A stretch of 64,000 nt of DNA from SSSZ01 sp036732025 (GTDB taxonomy: Bacteria; Pseudomonadota; Gammaproteobacteria; Burkholderiales; Rhodocyclaceae), in the NCBI GenBank assembly GCA_036732025.1, contig DAINDE010000014.1, forward strand, positions 1 through 64,000, read 5' to 3'. Below, in pieces: positions 1-6,758 of this stretch (position 1 is the first letter of the stretch; the number at the start of each line of letters is the position of its first letter). The notes below the pieces were generated by a model, which was given only the letters and a program-made list of their open reading frames with translations, was not told where the DNA came from and made no database searches. The translations under genes were made by a program, and so were the position numbers.

Positions 1-2
1 TC

Positions 3-407
3 GCGCCCGATGCGGTCGCGCCGGCGCCCACAGAGCCGGAGCCTGCCCCGGCCGCCCCCAGGGCCGACGGCGCCGATGACGTCGCCAAGGCCCTCGCCGG
101 CTGGGCCGATGCCTGGTCGCGCAAGGACGTGAAGGCCTACCTGGCCTACTACGCCCCCGACTTCAACCCGCCCAAGGGCATGTCCCGCAAGGCCTGGGAG
201 GGCGAGCGGGAAGACCGTATCGCCAACAAGCCGGGCAAGATCGCCGTCTCCTACGACGAGCCGCAGATCACGGTCAGCGGCGACCGGGCCACCGTCAAGT
301 TCCGCCAGCATTACAAGGCCACCGGCCTGAAGTCGTCCACCACCAAGACCATGGTGTTCGTCCGCAACGGCAGCAAGTGGCTGATCCAGGAAGAAAACTC
401 CCGTTGA
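3..407 (+). CDS. Partial protein with C-terminal NTF2/SnoaL-like (Cds6-type) domain
   Basis: Only the C-terminal 134 codons are inside the window; the reading frame is open from base 3. The first 25 or so residues are an Ala/Pro/Glu linker. It is followed by a compact alpha+beta module of about 100 residues starting near GWADAWSRKDVKAYL and ending with a strand around KTMVFVRNGSKWLIQEE. That is the shape of NTF2/SnoaL/DUF4440-like domains. The same module closes the next gene (compare DAWRADWESRDTERFLRHY and KRQYWIREDGKWKIIYE). The stop codon overlaps the next ATG by one base (TGATG), so the two are translationally coupled. The missing N-terminus may carry TPR repeats, as proteins with this tail often do; that is inference. 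Confidence 0.8.
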   Translation, partial: APDAVAPAPTEPEPAPAAPRADGADDVAKALAGWADAWSRKDVKAYLAYYAPDFNPPKGMSRKAWEGEREDRIANKPGKIAVSYDEPQITVSGDRATVKFRQHYKATGLKSSTTKTMVFVRNGSKWLIQEENSR

Positions 408-1738
408 TGCCGTTCCGCTACCTGGCCGTCGCCACCCTGGCCGCCTGCCTGGCTGGCCAGGCCTGGGCCAAGCAGGCCAGGCCCGTCAAGGCGGCCAAGG
501 CCGCCAAGGTCACGGTCTCCTCCCCGCGCAAGGCGACCAGGGTTGCCGCCGTGGCGTCTGTCGCCACCCTGGCGCCGGCGGTGGCCACCACCCGCGGGCC
601 GGTGCCTTCCCGGGCCCCGGCCACCCTTTCCGATTCCGGCCCGGAGCCCCAATTGGCGCGCATCTTTGCCGAAATCGAGGGTAACCGCCTCGATGCCGCA
701 CTGCAGCTCACCGAGGGCTTGCTGCGCCAGTACCCGAATTTCCGCCTGGCCAACCTCATCAAGGGCGACCTGCTCCTTGCCCGGGCCAAGCCCCTGGACA
801 GCTTCGGCGCCCTCAACGGCGCGCCGGCGGAAAAGGTGGCCGACCTGCGGGCCGAGGCCATCGCCCGTCTCAAAGGTTACCGCGAGAAGCCGCCAGCTAA
901 CTACGTGCCCCGCTACCTGCTACAGATGCAGCCGGACCAGCGCTACGCCATTGTCGTGGACACCCAGAAGTCCCGCCTCTACCTGTACGAGAACGACCCC
1001 GCCAGCGGCCGGCCCCGCTTCGTCGCCGACTACTACGTCACCCAGGGCAAGCTGGGGGCGGACAAGGTTTCCGAAGGCGACAAGAAGACCCCCATCGGCG
1101 TCTATCACGTCACCGCCAATCTCTCCCACCAGAAGCTGGCCGACCTCTACGGCACCGGCGCCTACCCCATCAACTACCCCAACGAGTGGGACCGGCGGCA
1201 AGGCCGCAGCGGCGGCGGCATCTGGCTGCACGGCACGCCCTCCGACACCTTCTCGCGGCCACCCCGGGCCTCCGACGGCTGCGTCGTGCTGGCCAACCAG
1301 GATCTCGACGCCGTCGGCAAGAACCTGCAGGTGGGCCTAACGCCGGTGATCATCAGCAATTCCGTGGAATGGCTGTCCCTCGACGACTGGAACAAGGAGC
1401 GCAGCGAGCTCAATCGCACCCTCGACGCCTGGCGGGCCGACTGGGAGAGCCGCGACACCGAGCGCTTCCTGCGCCATTACTCGAAGCGCTTCCAGTCCGG
1501 CACCCAAAACTACGAGCAGTTCGCCGCCCAGAAGCGCCAGGTCAATGCCGGCAAGGAATGGATCAAGGTCAAGGCCGACAACCTGTCGGTCTTCCGCAAC
1601 CCGGGCAAGGAAGAAGTGGTCGTCGTCACTTTCGACCAGGATTACCGCAGCAACAATCTCAGCAACGTGATGAAGAAGCGGCAGTACTGGATCCGTGAAG
1701 ACGGCAAGTGGAAGATCATCTACGAAGGAGCCGCCTGA
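407..1738 (+). CDS. L,D-transpeptidase (YkuD domain) with C-terminal NTF2-like module
   Basis: A secreted cell-wall enzyme of 443 residues. The ATG at 407 is preferred because it gives a signal peptide (MPFRYLAVATLAACLAGQAWA) and a one-base overlap with the preceding stop. The middle (about residues 180-320) is an L,D-transpeptidase/YkuD domain: YAIVVDTQKSRLYLYEN opens it, and the catalytic region has HGTPSDTF followed by SDGCVVL, with the nucleophile Cys and upstream His in place. The family forms 3-3 peptidoglycan cross-links or attaches proteins to the wall. The usual SHGC motif is SDGC here, a known variation. The last 105 residues are an NTF2-like module also present in the upstream gene. 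Part of a plus-strand operon with the flanking genes. Confidence 0.9.
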   Translation: MPFRYLAVATLAACLAGQAWAKQARPVKAAKAAKVTVSSPRKATRVAAVASVATLAPAVATTRGPVPSRAPATLSDSGPEPQLARIFAEIEGNRLDAALQLTEGLLRQYPNFRLANLIKGDLLLARAKPLDSFGALNGAPAEKVADLRAEAIARLKGYREKPPANYVPRYLLQMQPDQRYAIVVDTQKSRLYLYENDPASGRPRFVADYYVTQGKLGADKVSEGDKKTPIGVYHVTANLSHQKLADLYGTGAYPINYPNEWDRRQGRSGGGIWLHGTPSDTFSRPPRASDGCVVLANQDLDAVGKNLQVGLTPVIISNSVEWLSLDDWNKERSELNRTLDAWRADWESRDTERFLRHYSKRFQSGTQNYEQFAAQKRQVNAGKEWIKVKADNLSVFRNPGKEEVVVVTFDQDYRSNNLSNVMKKRQYWIREDGKWKIIYEGAA

Positions 1739-2307
1739 TGTTGAAGCGCCTGTTGACCCTCGCCGCCGGCCTGCTGCTGGCCGCCACGGCCTGGGCTGTC
1801 CCCACCGTCGAAATGCAGACCAGCAAAGGCCGGATCGTGCTGGAACTCTATCCGGACAAGGCCCCCAAGACGGTGGAGATGTTCCTTTACAACGTGAAGC
1901 ACGGCTTCTACGACGGCACCGTCTTCCACCGCGTGATCGAGAACTTCATGATCCAGGGCGGCGGCTTCACGTCCGCCATGGAAGAGAAGAAGGTGCTTAC
2001 CCCCGCCCTCCAGAACGAGGCCGACAACGGCCTCTACAACAGCCGCGGCACCATCGCCATGGCCCGTACCCAGGATCCCCATTCGGCGCGGGTGCAGTTC
2101 TTCATCAACCTCAAGCGCAACGCCTTCCTCGATTTCCGCTCCGCGACCCAGGGGGGTTACGGCTACGCGGTCTTCGGCAAGGTGACGGAGGGCATGGAAG
2201 TCGTGGACGCCATCGCCGCCGTCCCCACCGGCAACCAGGGCTACTACCAGAACGTTCCCACCACCCCCGTGGTCATCCAGAGCGCCAAGATACTCTCCGA
2301 CAAATAA
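1738..2307 (+). CDS. ppiA: Periplasmic cyclophilin-type peptidyl-prolyl isomerase
   Basis: A 189-residue cyclophilin with an N-terminal signal sequence (MLKRLLTLAAGLLLAATAWA). It would act in the periplasm, catalysing cis-trans isomerisation of proline peptide bonds in exported proteins. Cyclophilin signatures are clear: FHRVIENFMIQGGGF carries the active-site Arg-Phe region, followed by RGTIAMART and VQFFINL. The ATG overlaps the stop of the L,D-transpeptidase gene by one base, and a longer upstream start would remove the signal peptide. A second, signal-less cyclophilin follows 12 bases downstream, so the pair serves periplasm and cytoplasm. Confidence 0.92.
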   Translation: MLKRLLTLAAGLLLAATAWAVPTVEMQTSKGRIVLELYPDKAPKTVEMFLYNVKHGFYDGTVFHRVIENFMIQGGGFTSAMEEKKVLTPALQNEADNGLYNSRGTIAMARTQDPHSARVQFFINLKRNAFLDFRSATQGGYGYAVFGKVTEGMEVVDAIAAVPTGNQGYYQNVPTTPVVIQSAKILSDK

Positions 2308-2319
2308 GGAATCCTCCCC

Positions 2320-2811
2320 ATGGTCAAATTCACCACCAGCCTCGGCAGCTTCACCCTCCAGCTCGACGCCGAGAAGGCCCCGAAGACGGTCGAGAACTTC
2401 CTCGCCTACGTCAAGGCCGGCCACTATGACGGTACCGTCTTCCACCGTGTCATCAAGAACTTCATGATCCAGGGCGGCGGCTTCGCCCCCGGCATGAAAC
2501 AGAAGGACACCAACGCCCCCATCGAGAACGAGGCGGCCAACGGCCTGAAGAACAAGCGCGGCACCATCGCCATGGCCCGCACCAACGCCCCCCACTCCGC
2601 CACCGCCCAGTTCTTCATCAACGTCGTCGACAACGACTTCCTCGACTTCAAGGCCCCCATGGGCCAGGGTTGGGGCTACTGCGTCTTCGGCGAAGTGACC
2701 GAGGGCATGGACGTCATCGACGCCATCCGCGGCGTGCGGACCGGCAGCAAGGGCTTCCACCAGGACGTGCCGGTGGAGGACGTGGTCATCGAGAAGGCCG
2801 AAGTCATCTAA
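2320..2811 (+). CDS. ppiB: Cytoplasmic peptidyl-prolyl cis-trans isomerase B
   Basis: A 163-residue single-domain cyclophilin with no signal peptide, the usual length and layout of bacterial PpiB. Active-site segments FHRVIKNFMIQGGGF, RGTIAMARTNAPHSATAQFF and WGYCVFGEVTEGMDV are intact. It lies 12 bases after the periplasmic paralogue, preceded by an AGGAAT ribosome-binding stretch, and they appear co-transcribed. The two proteins are closely related through the whole domain, consistent with an old tandem duplication in which one copy kept a signal peptide. A REP-like palindrome follows the stop codon. Confidence 0.95.
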   Translation: MVKFTTSLGSFTLQLDAEKAPKTVENFLAYVKAGHYDGTVFHRVIKNFMIQGGGFAPGMKQKDTNAPIENEAANGLKNKRGTIAMARTNAPHSATAQFFINVVDNDFLDFKAPMGQGWGYCVFGEVTEGMDVIDAIRGVRTGSKGFHQDVPVEDVVIEKAEVI

Positions 2812-2821
2812 CAGTCCTCCT

Positions 2822-2909
2822 CCGTTCGGGCCGAGCCCTTCGACATTGCTCAGGACAGGCCTGTCGAAGCCCGGGGGACACCGCCCTTCGACGGGCTCTG
2901 GGCGAACGG
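2822..2909. repeat. REP-like extragenic palindrome (copy 1)
   Basis: Between ppiB and lpxH the sequence opens with CCGTTCG and closes with its reverse complement CGAACGG. Related inner segments (GAGCCCTTCGAC versus CTTCGACGGGCTC) can pair. A second internal palindrome is CTTCGACA...TGTCGAAG. Two more elements with the same ends occur in this window (5554-5617 and 13557-13641). The layout is that of repetitive extragenic palindromes that fold into stem-loops between genes. Confidence 0.75.
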
Positions 2910-2933
2910 AAGAGCGGGCGATCTAGGCACCGG

Positions 2934-3668
2934 TTGAATTTACCCTTGCTCCTCTTCATCTCCGACCTTCACCTGTCGCCCCGGTCCCCCGGGGCGACGC
3001 GTTTGTTGCTGGACTTTCTGGCCGGCCCGGCGAGGCAGGCCGATGCCCTCTACATCCTCGGCGACTTCTTCGACGCCTGGATCGGCGATGATGACCGCGA
3101 CGAGCCCTACCACGCCGCCATCGTCGCCGCCCTGCGCGACGCCGCCGACAGCGGCCTGGCCATCGCCCTGCAGCACGGCAACCGGGATTTCCTCCTCGGC
3201 CCCGCGTTCGCCGCCGCCGCCGGCGTCACCCTGCTGCCCGACCCCTACGTCCTCTCCACGCCGGAATGGCAGTTCGTCCTCTCCCACGGCGACGCCCTGT
3301 GCACCGATGACGCCGAATACATGGCCTTCCGCCGCCAGGTGCGCGACCCGGCCTGGCAGGCCGCCTTCCTGCAGAAGCCCCTGGCCGAACGCCGCGCCAT
3401 CGCCGTACACATGCGGGAAAGGAGCGAAGCCGGCAAGCAGGAGAAGGCCGCCTACCTGATGGACCTCAATCCCGGCGAGACCGAGGATTTCCTCCGCGCC
3501 CACGGCTACGCCACCTTCATCCACGGCCACACCCACCGGCCGGCCACCCACGACCACATCGTGGACGGCATCCACGTCGAGCGCTGGGTACTGGCCGACT
3601 GGCACGAGGACCGGGGCGAGTACCTGGCCTGGGACGGCGAGCACCTCACCCGCCACCCGCTCTCCTGA
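2934..3668 (+). CDS. lpxH: UDP-2,3-diacylglucosamine diphosphatase
   Basis: Lipid A pathway enzyme that hydrolyses UDP-2,3-diacylglucosamine to lipid X and UMP at the inner face of the inner membrane. The calcineurin-like metallophosphatase motifs are complete: FISDLHLS, GDFFDAWIGDDD, HGNRDF, LSHGDALCTDD and HGHTHRPATHDH. No ATG or GTG lies near the expected N-terminus. The TTG at 2934 gives 244 residues (the E. coli enzyme has 240), and a second TTG at 2946 is also possible. The frame stays open far upstream into ppiB, but that extension has no family counterpart. recQ follows four bases after the stop. Confidence 0.92.
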   Translation: MNLPLLLFISDLHLSPRSPGATRLLLDFLAGPARQADALYILGDFFDAWIGDDDRDEPYHAAIVAALRDAADSGLAIALQHGNRDFLLGPAFAAAAGVTLLPDPYVLSTPEWQFVLSHGDALCTDDAEYMAFRRQVRDPAWQAAFLQKPLAERRAIAVHMRERSEAGKQEKAAYLMDLNPGETEDFLRAHGYATFIHGHTHRPATHDHIVDGIHVERWVLADWHEDRGEYLAWDGEHLTRHPLS

Positions 3669-3672
3669 CCCC

Positions 3673-5472
3673 GTGAAGTCCGCCCTCGACGTCCTCCAGC
3701 AGGTTTTCGGCTATCCCGCCTTCCGCGGCAGCCAGGCCGAAATCATCGGCCACGTCGCCGGCGGCGGCGACGCCCTGGTGCTGATGCCCACCGGCGGGGG
3801 CAAGAGCCTCTGCTACCAGATTCCCGCCCTGCTGCGCCCCGGTTGCGGCGTCGTCGTCTCGCCGCTGATCGCCCTCATGCAGGACCAGGTGGACGCCCTC
3901 ACCCAGGTCGGGGTCAGGGCCGCCTGCCTCAATTCCACCCTCGACTGGCGCGAGGCCCAGGCGGTGGAGCAGGCCATGTTCAGCGGCAATCTCGACCTCG
4001 TCTACATCGCCCCCGAGCGCCTGCTCCTCGACCGCACCCTGGCCATGCTCGACGCCCTCTACGAGGCCGGCAAGCTGTCCCTCTTCGCCATCGACGAGGC
4101 CCATTGCGTCTCCCAGTGGGGCCACGACTTCCGCCCGGAATACCTGCAGCTCTCGGCCCTGCACGAACGCTACCCGGCCGTGCCGCGCATCGCGCTGACC
4201 GCCACCGCCGACGCCGCCACCCGGGGCGAGATGCTCACCCGCCTGGGGCTTAACGAAGCCCGGGTCTTCGTCTCCAGCTTCGACCGCCCCAACATCCGCT
4301 ACACCGTGGTGGAAAAGGACAACCCGAAAAAGCAGCTCCTCGGCTTCCTCGCCGGCCGCCGGGGCCAGGCGGGCATCGTCTATTGCCTCTCCCGCAAGAA
4401 GGTGGAGGAGACGACGGCATGGCTCGCCACCCAGGGCTACCCCGCCCTGGCCTACCACGCCGGCCTGGGCGCCGACGTGCGCGCCGCCAACCAGCGCCGC
4501 TTCCTGCGCGAAGAGGGCCTCATCATGTGCGCCACCATCGCCTTCGGCATGGGTATCGACAAGCCCGACGTGCGCTTCGTCGCCCACCTGGACCTGCCCA
4601 AGAGCATCGAGGCCTACTACCAGGAAACCGGCCGCGCCGGCCGCGACGGCGAACCAGCCGAAGCCTGGATGACCTACGGCCTGCAGGACGTGGCGCTGCA
4701 GCACAGCCGCATCGCCGAATCCGCCGCCGGCGACGGCCAGAAGCGCCTGGAGGCCCAGCGTCTCACCGCTCTGCTGGCCTATTGCGAGGCCCCCCGCTGC
4801 CGCCGCCAGGTACTCCTCGACTACTTCGGCGAGGCCGCCACCCCCTGCGGCAACTGCGACGTCTGCCAGGAACCGCCCGAGCTATGGGACGGCACCCTGG
4901 CCGCCCAGAAGGCCCTTTCCGCCATCTTCCGCACCGGCATGCGCTTCGGCGTCGCCCACCTCACCGATATCCTGCGCGGCAAATCGAGCGACAAGGTGCA
5001 ACAGTGGGGGCACGACCGCCTGCCCACCTTCGGCGTCGGCGCCGACCTGGACGACCACGCCTGGAAATCCGTCTTCCGCCAGTTGGCCGCCGCCGGGCTG
5101 ATGCACGTGGATCTGGCCGAGCACGGGGCGCTCCGCCTCACCGACGAGGCCCGGGCCGTGCTCAAGGGCGAGCGCCGCGTCGAACTGCGCCGCCCGGCCC
5201 GGCGCAAAGCCACCGCCAGCAAGGCCACCAGCGTCGCCAGCGACCTCGCCGCCGCCGATGCCGGCCTCTTCGAGCTCCTGCGCCGCTGGCGCAGCGACAC
5301 CGCCCGGGAGCAGGGCGTTCCCGCCTACGTCATCCTCCACGACCGCACCCTGCGCGAACTGGCCGAGGTCCGCCCGGCCAGCCGCGGCCACCTGGCCTCC
5401 GTGTCCGGCATCGGCGCCGCCAAGATCGAGCGCTACGGCGACGAACTGCTCGCCCTCATCGCCGCCGCCTGA
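3673..5472 (+). CDS. recQ: ATP-dependent DNA helicase RecQ
   Basis: A 3'-5' DNA helicase of 599 residues, normal for bacterial RecQ, starting at GTG. Seen in order: Walker A in LMPTGGGKSLCYQ, DEAH box in AIDEAHCVSQWGHDFRPEY, TATADAATR, then motifs V/VI (FGMGIDKPDVRFVAH, YYQETGRAGRDG). The RQC zinc site has four Cys (CEAPRC, CGNCDVC), a winged helix follows, and a C-terminal HRDC domain ends near GIGAAKIERYG. It acts in recombination and stalled-fork repair, usually with RecJ/SSB. It follows lpxH by four bases and is probably co-transcribed, although the functions are unrelated. A REP-like palindrome lies downstream. Confidence 0.96.
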   Translation: MKSALDVLQQVFGYPAFRGSQAEIIGHVAGGGDALVLMPTGGGKSLCYQIPALLRPGCGVVVSPLIALMQDQVDALTQVGVRAACLNSTLDWREAQAVEQAMFSGNLDLVYIAPERLLLDRTLAMLDALYEAGKLSLFAIDEAHCVSQWGHDFRPEYLQLSALHERYPAVPRIALTATADAATRGEMLTRLGLNEARVFVSSFDRPNIRYTVVEKDNPKKQLLGFLAGRRGQAGIVYCLSRKKVEETTAWLATQGYPALAYHAGLGADVRAANQRRFLREEGLIMCATIAFGMGIDKPDVRFVAHLDLPKSIEAYYQETGRAGRDGEPAEAWMTYGLQDVALQHSRIAESAAGDGQKRLEAQRLTALLAYCEAPRCRRQVLLDYFGEAATPCGNCDVCQEPPELWDGTLAAQKALSAIFRTGMRFGVAHLTDILRGKSSDKVQQWGHDRLPTFGVGADLDDHAWKSVFRQLAAAGLMHVDLAEHGALRLTDEARAVLKGERRVELRRPARRKATASKATSVASDLAAADAGLFELLRRWRSDTAREQGVPAYVILHDRTLRELAEVRPASRGHLASVSGIGAAKIERYGDELLALIAAA

Positions 5473-5553
5473 GGGCGTCGGGGAGGTTTGCCTCCCCCGC
5501 CGCTTTCCTCTAAAGTTCCCTGACATATCAATCCGGCAACCCGACACCCCGCT

Positions 5554-5617
5554 CCGTTCGGGTTGAGCCTGTCGCAACCCTTGGTGAACCGCCCATCGAC
5601 AGGCTCAAGGCGAACGG
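5554..5617. repeat. REP-like extragenic palindrome (copy 2)
   Basis: Two 21-base arms, 5554-5574 and 5597-5617, are inverted copies of each other with two mismatches (ends CCGTTCG/CGAACGG, inner GAGCCTGTCG/CGACAGGCTC). They are separated by 22 bases. It is the most regular of the three related palindromes in the window and lies between recQ and the FHA gene, where it could act as an RNA stem-loop. Confidence 0.85.
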
Positions 5618-5657
5618 GACACAGGTTGCCCATCAATAACGACAACGCGGAGGCATC

Positions 5658-6557
5658 ATGGGAAACGACGCGGCATTCGGCGCCCTCTTCGGCCTGGGAA
5701 TGATCGGCTTCATCGGCTTCTTCTTCCTGCTGCTGGTCTATGTGCCGCTGGTCTTCTACCTGCTCAACCTGCAGCGCTGCTTCGAGGCCATCCGCCCGGA
5801 ATTCCGCCCGCCGGTGCCGCCGGCCCTGGTCTGGCTGGCCCTGGTGCCCGGCCTCGGCATCCTGGTCCTCATCGCCGCCGTGGTGATGCTGTCCACCGCC
5901 CTGGAAAAGGAAGGCGCCGCCCGCAACACCTCGGTCTTCGGCGACGGCGGCATGGCCATCGGCCTGGCCGCGATCATCCTCGGGCTGCTTTCCTTCATCC
6001 CCCTGCTCGGCCTGTTGCTCGGGCTGGGCAGCCTGGTGTGCTGGGTGCTGCACTGGATCAAGGTCGCCGGCTTCCGCAAGGCCCTGGCGGCCTATGCCGA
6101 AACGCCGGGCGCCGCTGCCGACCGGCCGCGCCCCCCGCCGACCTGGGCCCAGCCATCGCCCCCCATCCCCGTGCCGCCGCCCGCCCCCGCCGAGATCCCG
6201 TCGATGCCCGCCATCGCCACCGAAGACCCCACCCAGCATTTCCAGAATCTGGAAAAGGCCCAGCTCACCTGCATCATCGGCGTGCTCCAGGGCATGACCT
6301 TCCCGGTGGGGAACGGCGTCGTCCTCGGCCGCAGCAAGGATGCCAACATCCCCATCCCCGACGGCCAGGTCTCCAACCGCCACGCCTGGGTCGGCCCGGT
6401 GCAGGGACGGCTGGTGCTGCGCGACCTGCAATCCACCAACGGCACCTTCCTCAATGACAACCTCGGCACCCCGATCCAGGAAGCGGAGTTGCGCGACGGC
6501 GACCTCCTCGTCCTCGGCAAGCATGGCCAGATGAAGTTCCGGGTCGGCTTCGCCTGA
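5658..6557 (+). CDS. Membrane-anchored FHA-domain protein
   Basis: A 299-residue protein with three hydrophobic N-terminal segments (about residues 10-38, 53-77 and 97-128), a proline-rich linker (about 150-190), and a C-terminal forkhead-associated domain (about 205-295). FHA core residues are present: VVLGRSKDANI, SNRHAWV and STNGTFLN. FHA domains bind phosphothreonine peptides, so the soluble half should recruit a Thr-phosphorylated partner to the inner membrane. No Ser/Thr kinase, phosphatase or type VI secretion gene is nearby, so the partner is unknown. It has its own ribosome-binding site (GCGGAGG before ATG 5658). The membrane part resembles small multi-span DUF4870-like proteins only loosely. 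Confidence 0.85.
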   Translation: MGNDAAFGALFGLGMIGFIGFFFLLLVYVPLVFYLLNLQRCFEAIRPEFRPPVPPALVWLALVPGLGILVLIAAVVMLSTALEKEGAARNTSVFGDGGMAIGLAAIILGLLSFIPLLGLLLGLGSLVCWVLHWIKVAGFRKALAAYAETPGAAADRPRPPPTWAQPSPPIPVPPPAPAEIPSMPAIATEDPTQHFQNLEKAQLTCIIGVLQGMTFPVGNGVVLGRSKDANIPIPDGQVSNRHAWVGPVQGRLVLRDLQSTNGTFLNDNLGTPIQEAELRDGDLLVLGKHGQMKFRVGFA

Positions 6558-6628
6558 AACCGTCGGGATTTTTTCCCTAGGGCCGGCGACGACAGCCGCA
6601 CCATACTGACGGCGGTTGTCCAAGGCGA

Positions 6629-6667
6629 AGCCCCTCCCGGACGGTACGCTTGTACCGTTCCGGGGCT
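6629..6667. promoter_or_regulatory. Long imperfect hairpin upstream of TonB-dependent receptor
   Basis: Inner stem ACGGTAC (6641-6647) pairs perfectly with GTACCGT (6652-6658) around a GCTT loop. The stem extends outward, with a small bulge, through CCGG and AGCCCC/GGGGCT. It lies about 90 bases before the receptor start codon in a 200-base leader. It has no T-run, so it is not a simple terminator. I see no cobalamin-riboswitch box. It may be a leader structure or a protein-binding palindrome. Confidence 0.55.
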
Positions 6668-6758
6668 CCGCCCGGCAGGGGGCCGGGACAAGCCAGCCAA
6701 CACCATACCAATCCGTCCGGCACATTGACGCCGGCGTTAGCCGCTTTGGGAGTCTGCA

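Noticed and set aside
6558..6758. Cobalamin (B12) riboswitch before the TonB-dependent receptor
   Set aside because: No B12-box-like sequence (such as AGCCACTG or GCCACTG) is visible in the 200-base leader; only the hairpin is supported.
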